Source: Bacteroidota bacterium
GTDB lineage: Bacteria > Bacteroidota > Bacteroidia > Bacteroidales > VadinHA17
Length of the DNA: 18,127 nucleotides
Assembly: GCA_023430725.1 (NCBI GenBank)
Contig: JAEYZD010000197.1
Location: forward strand, 1-18,127
Reading direction: 5' to 3'
Below are positions 1 through 6,316 of the stretch, one piece after another. Both the position numbers and the translations under genes were made by a program. Positions within the stretch are counted from its first letter, which is position 1. Every line of letters starts with the position of its first letter. Below the pieces are notes generated by a model, which ran no database searches, had not been told where the DNA came from, and saw nothing but the letters and a program-made list of their open reading frames with translations.

Positions 1-1148
1 GCCCTGAGCTTAAGCACCTTGTAGAGCTCGTCAGAGGAGACGTCCTCAATGAGTATGCGTGTCTGCTCAAGCACGAGCTGGTAGAGCATCGGCACATATG
101 TGGAGTAATAATCAGGGGCGTCTTCAATTATCAGTATCACGCCGGTGAGTCCCTTCCGGGTGTCATTACCCACATTCACCTTGTCCTCAAGGAGTTTTGC
201 CATGGCGAAGAAAACCCTTGATTCGCCGGTCCACACAAAGAGATTATCGAAGGGGACGCCGTGGAGTTTCTGTTCCTGCACCCATGGGATGTCACCCGGG
301 TTGTTGAGCAGGAGATAGGTCGGAATGTAGGGGTATTTTTGCTTAATGCTGCGGCAGAGACTCATCGGGTTGCTCTTGTCGACCCCCACCATAATTATGA
401 TCATGTCATAGTGACGCGCCTCAAGGCGGGAGAAAGCCTCATCCTCACCTGACACGCCGGTTATCCGGGGTATTGTGGTGAGGCTCATCTGGTAATACTC
501 GCCGAGCATGTAGTCAGAGAAGCGTCCCTCGCCCTCAATGGAGTAGGCGTCATACAGACTTGCCACAAGCAGTATCTCCCTGACCATGAAAGGCATGAGG
601 TCATGAAACACATCGCGTTCGGCATTATGCCTGTCAAGAAAGTGCTGCAACAGCCTTCGAATTGATTTGCTGTCAGGGGTGAGGGGCACCGGGGGGTCAG
701 GCTCAGGTTTGGCAGCGCTGAACTGCAGGCTTTCAGCAGTCTGGCTGTTTATATAGCGTGAGATGAGTCCGGCGACGTTGACCAGCAGTTCTCTCTCCTC
801 CTTCAGGAAGGGACCCTCATCCTCTTCGAGGAAAGGGCAGGTATAACATACCTCTAAAGAGCCTTTCCCGCTCAGAGATTCAAAATCCTCAGACAGTTTC
901 CATCCTGTCTCAGTGAACCCGGGGGTTTCAAATGTCTGTCCGTGGAACCGGATACGTGCAACCGTAAATTCAGGATACTGCAGGGCGTTGGGCAACTCGA
1001 GCACGAGGTGCATGAGTGTCTCTTCAACCGGCTTTCTCTCTTTGAGTATCTGTGTTGCGCGATTGATGCAGGAGAGCTCTTTCAGGCGCTCCTGCTGGTC
1101 ATGTATGTCTCGCGTGAAGCCGCTGCCGGATTCGGGTTGATCGTTCAT
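1..1148 (-). CDS. PEP synthase/pyruvate phosphate dikinase-like protein, N-terminal part (partial)
   Basis: The open frame starts at ATG 1148 and runs off the left edge after 382 codons, so only the N-terminal regulatory part is visible. Residues about 20-134 look like a GAF domain (start LKELSCINRATQILKERKP). A proline-rich linker follows at 146-160. Residues 190-325 resemble a degenerate response-regulator receiver (EILLVASLYDAYSIEGEGRF), and a second receiver-like unit begins near 336 (GVILIIEDAPDYYSTYVP). From memory, the long (about 1000 residue) Bacteroidota proteins annotated as phosphoenolpyruvate synthase start with this same receiver pair, ahead of PEP/pyruvate-binding and PEP-utilising domains. 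The catalytic part is therefore inferred and not seen. There is no strong ribosome binding site, and no ATG lies further upstream in frame. An alternative is a sensor protein without dikinase domains. Confidence 0.7.
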   Translation of the reverse strand, partial: MNDQPESGSGFTRDIHDQQERLKELSCINRATQILKERKPVEETLMHLVLELPNALQYPEFTVARIRFHGQTFETPGFTETGWKLSEDFESLSGKGSLEVCYTCPFLEEDEGPFLKEERELLVNVAGLISRYINSQTAESLQFSAAKPEPDPPVPLTPDSKSIRRLLQHFLDRHNAERDVFHDLMPFMVREILLVASLYDAYSIEGEGRFSDYMLGEYYQMSLTTIPRITGVSGEDEAFSRLEARHYDMIIIMVGVDKSNPMSLCRSIKQKYPYIPTYLLLNNPGDIPWVQEQKLHGVPFDNLFVWTGESRVFFAMAKLLEDKVNVGNDTRKGLTGVILIIEDAPDYYSTYVPMLYQLVLEQTRILIEDVSSDELYKVLKLR

Positions 1149-1173
1149 TGGGGCATCAGGTAAAGTCTGATGC

Positions 1174-1181
1174 CAAAATAA
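1174..1181 (-). promoter_or_regulatory. Weak candidate -7 box for the PEP-synthase-like gene
   Basis: On the minus strand this reads TTATTTTG, one mismatch from the Bacteroidota -7 consensus TAnnTTTG. It lies 25 bases before the ATG at 1148, the same distance seen for better boxes elsewhere in the window. No -33 TTTG element is visible at the expected spacing, so the call is weak. Confidence 0.3.
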
Positions 1182-1201
1182 ACAAAAAGGGAATAGAATG
1201 G

Positions 1202-1236
1202 ATCAGCCGGTTAAGCTCTTTGCGAAACCGGCTGAT
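1202..1236 (-). terminator. Hairpin downstream of korB, possible terminator
   Basis: A perfect 11-bp inverted repeat (ATCAGCCGGTT at 1202-1212 pairs with 1226-1236) encloses a 13-base loop. It lies 44 bases after the korB stop. No immediate U-tract follows on the minus strand, though a run of five T occurs about 20 bases further on. It could end korAB transcription or act as a 3' stabiliser. Confidence 0.45.
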
Positions 1237-1247
1237 ATTCAGTGCCT

Positions 1248-1262
1248 GTTGCCTCGGGCAAC
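1248..1262 (-). terminator. Small hairpin directly after korB
   Basis: GTTGCC (1248-1253) and GGCAAC (1257-1262) form a perfect 6-bp stem with a 3-base loop, 17 bases after the korB stop codon. With the larger hairpin at 1202-1236 it forms a tandem pair. There is no U-tract, so intrinsic termination is not certain. Confidence 0.3.
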
Positions 1263-1279
1263 GGGTATTTCAGTAACTA

Positions 1280-2302
1280 TTATTTCACTTCCCAGGTTGC
1301 GCCGCTGTTGAGGAGGTCATCCATGGTCCTGATTTTTGACTTCGCCTGAACCCTTTCGTGCTGCTCTATCATTGCGGCACTGTAGGTCTGGGCATTGATA
1401 GCCCTGATGACTCCGAGTGCAACAGGGTACTCCGGAAGTGACATCCCGGCAAGCCTGTAGTGAATTCCGGGATTGGGTTCATGTGCATCGTGGGTCAGGA
1501 TATCCTTTTCGGTGATGCCGTCTTCCCCGATTTTAACCACCTTCAGCTTCAGGTCCTTCAGTATGATCCCCTTATCGCGGTTCTTGCCGAAGATCATCTT
1601 CTCACCGTGGTGCAGGACGAGGGTGTTGTCATCACGTGTCTCCTTGCTTGTGAAGGCGTCAAAGGTGCCGTCATTGAAGATAACGCAGTTCTGGATCACC
1701 TCAACCACTGCTGTACCGTGGAAAGCAGCCGCAGTCTTGTAGACCTCGTTGGAGAGCTGCAGGTTGTAATCGACAGTGCGGGCGAAGAAGCGTCCGTTGG
1801 CGCCAATAGTCAGTTCTCCGATCTTGAAAGGCTCTTCAATAGTGCCATAGGGCGAAGTCTTCGTTGTGAGACCCTTCTTTGAGGTTGGTGAATACTGTCC
1901 CTTTGTAAGACCGTAGATCTCATTATTGAAGAGTATGATCTTGATGTCGATGTTGCGCCTGATTGCATGGATGTAATGGTTGCCGCCTATAGCCAGTGCA
2001 TCACCGTCACCGGTCATCTCCCAGACCATCAGGTCAGGATTCGCCACCTTGATGCCAGTTGCAATTGCTGCGGCCCTGCCATGGATCCCGTGAAAACCGT
2101 AGGTATTCATGTAGTAAGGCAGCCTCGAAGAGCATCCGATACCTGACACGAAGACATATTTTTCCTTCGGTATGTCAAGTTCAGCCAGTGTCTTCTGAAG
2201 GGAGGCCAGGATGCCGTGGTCACCGCATCCCGGGCACCATCTTACTTCCTGATCACTCTTGAAATCCTTCGCTACGTAGTGGTTGTTATTTGTTTCAGCC
2301 AT
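1280..2302 (-). CDS. korB: 2-oxoacid:ferredoxin oxidoreductase, beta subunit
   Basis: This is the thiamine-diphosphate subunit of a 2-oxoacid (probably 2-oxoglutarate):ferredoxin oxidoreductase, a cytoplasmic enzyme that decarboxylates the oxoacid to its acyl-CoA and reduces ferredoxin. The TPP/Mg motif is GDGDALAIGGNHYIHAIRRN (98-117), continuing to the asparagines at 126-127. Four cysteines that could hold the [4Fe-4S] cluster are C23 and C26 in WCPGCGDHG, C57 in GIGCSSR and C206 in QNCVIFNDG. The length of 340 residues fits KorB. The ATG lies inside the end of korA with an 8-base overlap, preceded by a clear GGAGGG (2311-2316) within korA, so the two are probably translationally coupled. 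Pyruvate or a branched 2-oxoacid cannot be excluded as substrate. No ferredoxin-type korD gene is adjacent. Confidence 0.93.
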   Translation of the reverse strand: MAETNNNHYVAKDFKSDQEVRWCPGCGDHGILASLQKTLAELDIPKEKYVFVSGIGCSSRLPYYMNTYGFHGIHGRAAAIATGIKVANPDLMVWEMTGDGDALAIGGNHYIHAIRRNIDIKIILFNNEIYGLTKGQYSPTSKKGLTTKTSPYGTIEEPFKIGELTIGANGRFFARTVDYNLQLSNEVYKTAAAFHGTAVVEVIQNCVIFNDGTFDAFTSKETRDDNTLVLHHGEKMIFGKNRDKGIILKDLKLKVVKIGEDGITEKDILTHDAHEPNPGIHYRLAGMSLPEYPVALGVIRAINAQTYSAAMIEQHERVQAKSKIRTMDDLLNSGATWEVK

Positions 2303-4148
2303 TTTTCTTACCCTCCAGCAATTTAATACAGTAATCCTTGATCTCTTTCACGGTGAACGGAAGCCCCTGAACCTTGTTGTACTGGTGATAGGTGTACTTC
2401 TGGTGCTTCATCCTGAGGAAGTTGGCAAACTGCCCGGTGTTCAGCTCACATACGACCAGCTTCCCGAACCCGGAGAACACCTTTGCAGTGTTTTTCGGCA
2501 GGGGCCGTATGTAGTTGAAATTGGCGGCGGAGACTTTGTATCCTTCTGCCTGCAGCTCTGAAACGGCTGTTGCGATATGACCGTAGCTGCTGCCCCATCC
2601 AATCACAAGCAGGTCACCGCTCTTCTTGCCGATGACCTTGAGGTCCGGCACATCCTTAACGATGCGTTCGACCTTTTCATCGCGTGTTTTTACCATGTAC
2701 TCATGGTTCTCGGGAGTATATGAGACACTCCCCTTGATTGTCTTCTCCAGACCGCCAACACGGTGCTCGAGTCCCGGTGTGCCCGGTATGGCCCATTTGC
2801 GAACCAGGGTCTCCGGGTCTCTCTCGTAGGCAAGGTACTCCTTGTCACTCTTTACCGCGTAGGGTACTTTGATCTCCGGCATATCCTTCATTGAAGGTAT
2901 CTTCCACGGTTCTGACCCGTTTGCCAGGTAGCTGTCAGTGAGCAGGATGACAGGTGTCATATGTTCTACTGCGATCTTCGCGGCCTGGAAGGCAAAGTGG
3001 AAGCAGTCAGACGGTGTACCCGAGGCAATGACAGGGACGGGGCTTTCGCCGTTGCGGCCGTAGAGCGCCTGCCACAGGTCAGCCTGTTCGGTCTTTGTGG
3101 GCAGCCCTGTTGAGGGACCGCCTCTCTGTACATTTATGACAACCAGTGGCAGCTCAGTCATCACTGCCAGGTTGAGGGCCTCTGATTTCAGTGCCAGACC
3201 AGGTCCTGAGGTTGATGTCACTGCCAGGCGGCCGGCGAAGCTGGCTCCTATTGAGGTACATATACCGGCTATCTCGTCTTCTGCCTGAAGACTCTTGGCG
3301 CCCAGATCCTTTCTCAGCGCCAGTTCCTCGAGAATGCCGGTGGCCGGGGTGATTGGGTATGAGCCGATGAACAGCTTCAAACCTGCCTTCTCGGCAGCTG
3401 CAAGCAATCCCCATGAGGTGGCCTGGTTACCGTTGATGTTACGGTAGGTACCCTTTGCAATTGGTGCAGGTCCGACCCTGTATGACGGTGTCAGTGCCTC
3501 TATTGTCTCACCGTAGTAGTAACCTGCCCGCAGCACTTTGCTGTTGGCTTCGGCCACAAGCGGTTTCTTGCCGAATTTCTCTTCAATGAAATCTTCAGTG
3601 TACTTCAGCTTGCTGTCGAACAGCCAGTAGACCATGCCAAGGGCGAACATGTTCTTTGTCCTGAGCACAGTCTTCGGATCAATGTCCATATCCTTGAGCG
3701 CCTCCTTCACCAGGGTGCTGATAGGCGCTGCGATGAGGTTCATCGAATCAAGCTTGTCCTCAGCGAACGGGTCAGCCTTGTAACCTGCCCTCTGGATATG
3801 TTTTTCAGTGAAGTTGTCTGAATCATAAATAATTGTCGATCCTTTTCTGAGCCAGCGTGCATTGGCACGTATGGCGGCGGGATTCATCGCCACAAGAATA
3901 TCTGTGAAATCCCCCGGAGTATTAATCAGCTTGTGCCCTATGTGCACCTGGAAGCCGGATACACCTCCGACAGTTCCCTGCGGAGCTCTTATCTCCGCCG
4001 GATAATCAGGGAAGGTGGAGATATCATGTCCGAACAGGGCCGACGTGTTGGAAAAGAGGGTGCCTGTAAGCTGCATCCCATCCCCTGAGTCGCCTGAGAA
4101 CCTGATCACCACCGCGTCCTTCTCAATGACCTTTGATCTTTTTCCCAT
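2295..4148 (-). CDS. korA: 2-oxoacid:ferredoxin oxidoreductase, fused gamma-alpha subunit
   Basis: Partner of KorB. Residues 1 to about 195 form the gamma domain, starting with the signature GDSGDGMQLTG (19-29), and about 240-617 form the alpha (pyrimidine-binding) domain. Alpha motifs include GSYPITPATGILEELA (262-277) and QRGGPSTGLPTKTEQADLWQ (341-360). The fused gamma-alpha form at 617 residues is usual for KorA of Bacteroidota and other anaerobes. In anaerobes this complex can run oxidatively or as a reductive TCA-type step. The start ATG 4148 gives the expected MGKRSKVIEKDAVVIRFSGD beginning. About 200 bases of non-coding DNA lie upstream, but I found no perfect TAnnTTTG box there. Confidence 0.94.
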   Translation of the reverse strand: MGKRSKVIEKDAVVIRFSGDSGDGMQLTGTLFSNTSALFGHDISTFPDYPAEIRAPQGTVGGVSGFQVHIGHKLINTPGDFTDILVAMNPAAIRANARWLRKGSTIIYDSDNFTEKHIQRAGYKADPFAEDKLDSMNLIAAPISTLVKEALKDMDIDPKTVLRTKNMFALGMVYWLFDSKLKYTEDFIEEKFGKKPLVAEANSKVLRAGYYYGETIEALTPSYRVGPAPIAKGTYRNINGNQATSWGLLAAAEKAGLKLFIGSYPITPATGILEELALRKDLGAKSLQAEDEIAGICTSIGASFAGRLAVTSTSGPGLALKSEALNLAVMTELPLVVINVQRGGPSTGLPTKTEQADLWQALYGRNGESPVPVIASGTPSDCFHFAFQAAKIAVEHMTPVILLTDSYLANGSEPWKIPSMKDMPEIKVPYAVKSDKEYLAYERDPETLVRKWAIPGTPGLEHRVGGLEKTIKGSVSYTPENHEYMVKTRDEKVERIVKDVPDLKVIGKKSGDLLVIGWGSSYGHIATAVSELQAEGYKVSAANFNYIRPLPKNTAKVFSGFGKLVVCELNTGQFANFLRMKHQKYTYHQYNKVQGLPFTVKEIKDYCIKLLEGKKNG

Positions 4149-4350
4149 GATGTTGGTAACGTATTTGATTTTAAGTTAAAACCTGCTTTAAGGAGTAACT
4201 GTTAATTATGAAGCTAAGTTCACTATTACACTGTTATTAGTGTATGATTTTGGTCATGTTTGCCGTAACATCTGAAATGGCCCCATTGCACCATCATATG
4301 CCGGTATGCATTAATGTCCCGAAACTATAGGGAGAGCACTCCGTGAGCAA
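4149..4350. other. Intergenic region between murI and korA
   Basis: About 200 bases carry no convincing gene. One inverted repeat, TACACT (4227-4232) with AGTGTA (4239-4244) around a 6-base loop, is the only clear structure. The korA promoter should lie here, but no perfect Bacteroidota -7 element was found on the minus strand; the nearest sequence, TAACTTAA, has two mismatches. Confidence 0.5.
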
Positions 4351-5157
4351 TCACGACCAGATGTCAGCCTTTGTGAGGTTGATGGCCCGTTCGAAGAACA
4401 TCCTTGCAATCTTCTCGAACCAGTCAGTATAGTCAGAGACGAAGAAGAGGTCTTCACCGGCTTCACCCCTGTTCACCATGTTATGCTTTTCAAGTGTCTC
4501 CTTCAGCCTTGCCGCGACAATGCGCGCGGAATCAACCACCTCAACATTGAAATTGAAGAATTTGCTGATCTGGTTACGGATTATCGGGTAGTGTGTGCAG
4601 CCGAGGATCAGCGCATTTATATCCCTGAGCCTCTCATCCGAAAGATAAGAGCGTATAATTGCATTGCTGATGTCATCAAAGATGAATCCCTCTTCGATCA
4701 TCGGCACCAGCAGGGGCGTTGCAAGCGAGGCCAGCGTGGTTGCCGGCGCAGCTTCGCGAAGCTTCTTTTCATACTCCCCTGAGCTGATTGTCCGTTTGGT
4801 CCCTATCACCCCAAGTTTCGGGAAGCTCCTGGAAGCACAGTATTCAACAACGGGGTTGATTACATCAAGTATTATCACCCTGTCTCCGTATTCGGCCCGC
4901 AGATGTTCATAGGCAGAGGCAGAGGCGGAGTTGCAGGCTATGAGCACAAGCTTGGCATCGTATCCCATGAGGAATTCCGTGATGCGCCGCGAGTAGCCCC
5001 TGATGGCCTCCTCCGACTTGTCGCCGTACGGGAGGTGTGCTGTGTCACCGAAGTAGATGATACGCTCACCGGGCAGCAACTGGCGGATGGCATGCGCCAC
5101 CGTGAGCCCTCCCACGCCTGAGTCAAATACTCCAATAGGTCGGTTGCTTGCTTCCAT
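4351..5157 (-). CDS. murI: Glutamate racemase
   Basis: Converts L-glutamate to D-glutamate for peptidoglycan stem peptides, without a cofactor, using two cysteines. Both are present: C75 in ACNSASAS (the common form is ACNTAS) and C187 in LGCTHYP. The N-terminal FDSGVGGLTV (11-20) with D12 and the YGDKSEEA segment (44-51) are also typical. The length of 268 residues is normal. A short GCCTCT hexamer repeat encodes the ASASA just after the first catalytic cysteine. The gene lies 64 bases behind the second OmpH gene, with a strong hairpin in between. It belongs functionally with the envelope genes upstream but may be expressed less than they are. No ribosome binding site is obvious. Confidence 0.95.
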   Translation of the reverse strand: MEASNRPIGVFDSGVGGLTVAHAIRQLLPGERIIYFGDTAHLPYGDKSEEAIRGYSRRITEFLMGYDAKLVLIACNSASASAYEHLRAEYGDRVIILDVINPVVEYCASRSFPKLGVIGTKRTISSGEYEKKLREAAPATTLASLATPLLVPMIEEGFIFDDISNAIIRSYLSDERLRDINALILGCTHYPIIRNQISKFFNFNVEVVDSARIVAARLKETLEKHNMVNRGEAGEDLFFVSDYTDWFEKIARMFFERAINLTKADIWS

Positions 5158-5173
5158 GATGCTGTAATGTGAG

Positions 5174-5197
5174 ACTGCCCGCCGGGAGGCGGGCAGT
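5174..5197 (-). terminator. Strong GC-rich hairpin between ompH and murI
   Basis: A perfect 10-bp stem, ACTGCCCGCC (5174-5183) pairing with 5188-5197, closes a 4-base loop. On the minus strand it begins 24 bases after the ompH stop and ends 16 bases before the murI ATG. No U-tract follows, so it could be a partial terminator, an mRNA end stabiliser, or a structure limiting ribosome access to murI. Confidence 0.55.
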
Positions 5198-5221
5198 ACT
5201 GATTGATGATTGAGTTACTGT

Positions 5222-5737
5222 TTATTCCTTGATTCCCAGCTTGCTTTTCACCAGCGGGGCAATGTCTGTGCTCTTGACCGTATCAACATAGACCAGTGTG
5301 CGGACATCATATATATATACGTATCCACCCTCCTTTGCAACAGCATTGATTGCATTGGTGGCCTTCTCCACGATCGGATTCAGCAGCTCCGCCTGTTTCT
5401 CCTGCAGCTGAACCTGTGCCTGCTGCTGGAAGGTGTTGATGCGGTTCTGCATGTCAGCAAGTTCCTGCTCCTTATTGGCCTTCACAAGGTCAGTAAGATT
5501 CTTGCTGTCCTTGACATACTGGTCAAGCTTGTTGTTGTACTCAACCTGCATAAGTTCCAAAGCATTTGTAAGCTCCTGTCCGAATGCATTGTACTGTTTC
5601 ATGGCAGTATCATAGTCAGGCATGGTCATTATGATGTCATCGCGGTTGATGTGACCTGTCTTGAATGACTGCGCAAATCCATCCTGTGCCGTGAAAACGA
5701 GTGCAGCAAACAGGAGTATCCCAAATACTTTCTTCAT
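5222..5737 (-). CDS. OmpH/Skp-family periplasmic chaperone (second copy)
   Basis: Skp/OmpH-type holdase that would carry unfolded outer-membrane proteins across the periplasm to the BAM complex. I place the start at ATG 5737, giving 171 residues with a signal peptide (MKKVFGILLFAALVFTAQDG, cleavage probably after GFA). An upstream TTG at 5752 is possible but would only lengthen the n-region. The mature part is a long glutamine/lysine-rich helical hairpin (about 45-120), followed by a short beta segment (GGYVYIYDVRTLVYVDT) and the C-terminal LVKSKLGIKE, as in the family. It follows a paralogue and bamA. A perfect -7 box (5764-5771) just upstream suggests that it can also be transcribed on its own. 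Confidence 0.88.
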   Translation of the reverse strand: MKKVFGILLFAALVFTAQDGFAQSFKTGHINRDDIIMTMPDYDTAMKQYNAFGQELTNALELMQVEYNNKLDQYVKDSKNLTDLVKANKEQELADMQNRINTFQQQAQVQLQEKQAELLNPIVEKATNAINAVAKEGGYVYIYDVRTLVYVDTVKSTDIAPLVKSKLGIKE

Positions 5738-5763
5738 TGTCTTAATTTTCAATTTTTAACGTG

Positions 5764-5771
5764 CAAATGTA
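5764..5771 (-). promoter_or_regulatory. Predicted Bacteroidota -7 box before the second ompH gene
   Basis: The minus strand reads TACATTTG, a perfect TAnnTTTG. There are 26 bases between the box and ATG 5737, so a short leader is expected. It overlaps the gap between the two ompH paralogues. No -33 element was recognised. Confidence 0.5.
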
Positions 5772-5776
5772 ATTAT

Positions 5777-6292
5777 TTAATTCTTATAACCGAGTTTCTG
5801 AAGAACCTGGTCGGAGAGATCATATCTCGGGTTCGCAAAGAGTATGTTTGACCCTGTGGAAGTGTCAAAAATGACTGCATAGCTACCCTCGACCGAGATC
5901 TCCTTTATGGCTTTCAGTATCTGATCCTGAATTGGTTTTACCAGTTCCTCGCGTTTCTTGAAGAGCTCACCCTCCATGCCGAAATACCTGTTCTGAAGGT
6001 CCTTCACCTCCTTCTCCTTTGCGATTATGGCCTCCTCCCTCTTTCTCTTCTGATCCTGTGAAAGCAGAACCACTTCTGCCTGGTAATCCTTGTACATCTG
6101 CTCCACTGCGGAGTAGCCGTCTGCAACCTCTTTTTCCCATCCTTCCGATAGTTTGTCAAGCTGTTGCTGTGCTGCCGTGAAAGCAGGTATGTTGTTCCTT
6201 ATGTACTCGCTGTCAACAAAAGCGAATTTCTGCGCCGTGCCGGTGATTGTAGCCGCCAGCACAATGACTGTCATGATGATGATCTTCTTCAT
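5777..6292 (-). CDS. OmpH/Skp-family periplasmic chaperone (first copy)
   Basis: A second Skp-like holdase of 171 residues, directly downstream of bamA. It has an N-terminal signal peptide (MKKIIIMTVIVLAATITGTA then QKFAFVDSEYI), and the FVDSEYIRNNIPAF motif is typical of Bacteroidota OmpH. A long charged coiled-coil arm follows (about 40-125, rich in K, E and Q), then a short strand region (GSYAVIFDTSTGSNILFANP) and the ending DQVLQKLGYKN. The 24-base gap to bamA suggests cotranscription. It differs clearly from the neighbouring copy in the arm, so the two may have different clients or form mixed trimers; that is inference. Confidence 0.9.
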   Translation of the reverse strand: MKKIIIMTVIVLAATITGTAQKFAFVDSEYIRNNIPAFTAAQQQLDKLSEGWEKEVADGYSAVEQMYKDYQAEVVLLSQDQKRKREEAIIAKEKEVKDLQNRYFGMEGELFKKREELVKPIQDQILKAIKEISVEGSYAVIFDTSTGSNILFANPRYDLSDQVLQKLGYKN

Positions 6293-6316
6293 AGCTGTTG
6301 TATTTATGCTCTGTTT

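Noticed and set aside
1460..1882. A 140-codon plus-strand frame opposite korB
   Set aside because: It lies wholly inside korB, has no recognised motif or ribosome binding site, and korB is unambiguous.
4911..4932. Hexamer repeat in murI as a possible phase-variation tract
   Set aside because: Only about three imperfect units, a multiple of three bases, and it codes for the normal alanine/serine run beside the catalytic cysteine.
5308..5325. AT-alternating run as a possible promoter or slippage site
   Set aside because: It lies inside the second ompH gene and codes for the family-typical YVYIYD strand.
5210..5668. A 152-codon plus-strand frame rich in leucine and cysteine that looks membrane-like
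   Set aside because: It is the antisense of the glutamine/lysine-rich ompH coding strand, which produces leucine- and cysteine-rich artefacts.
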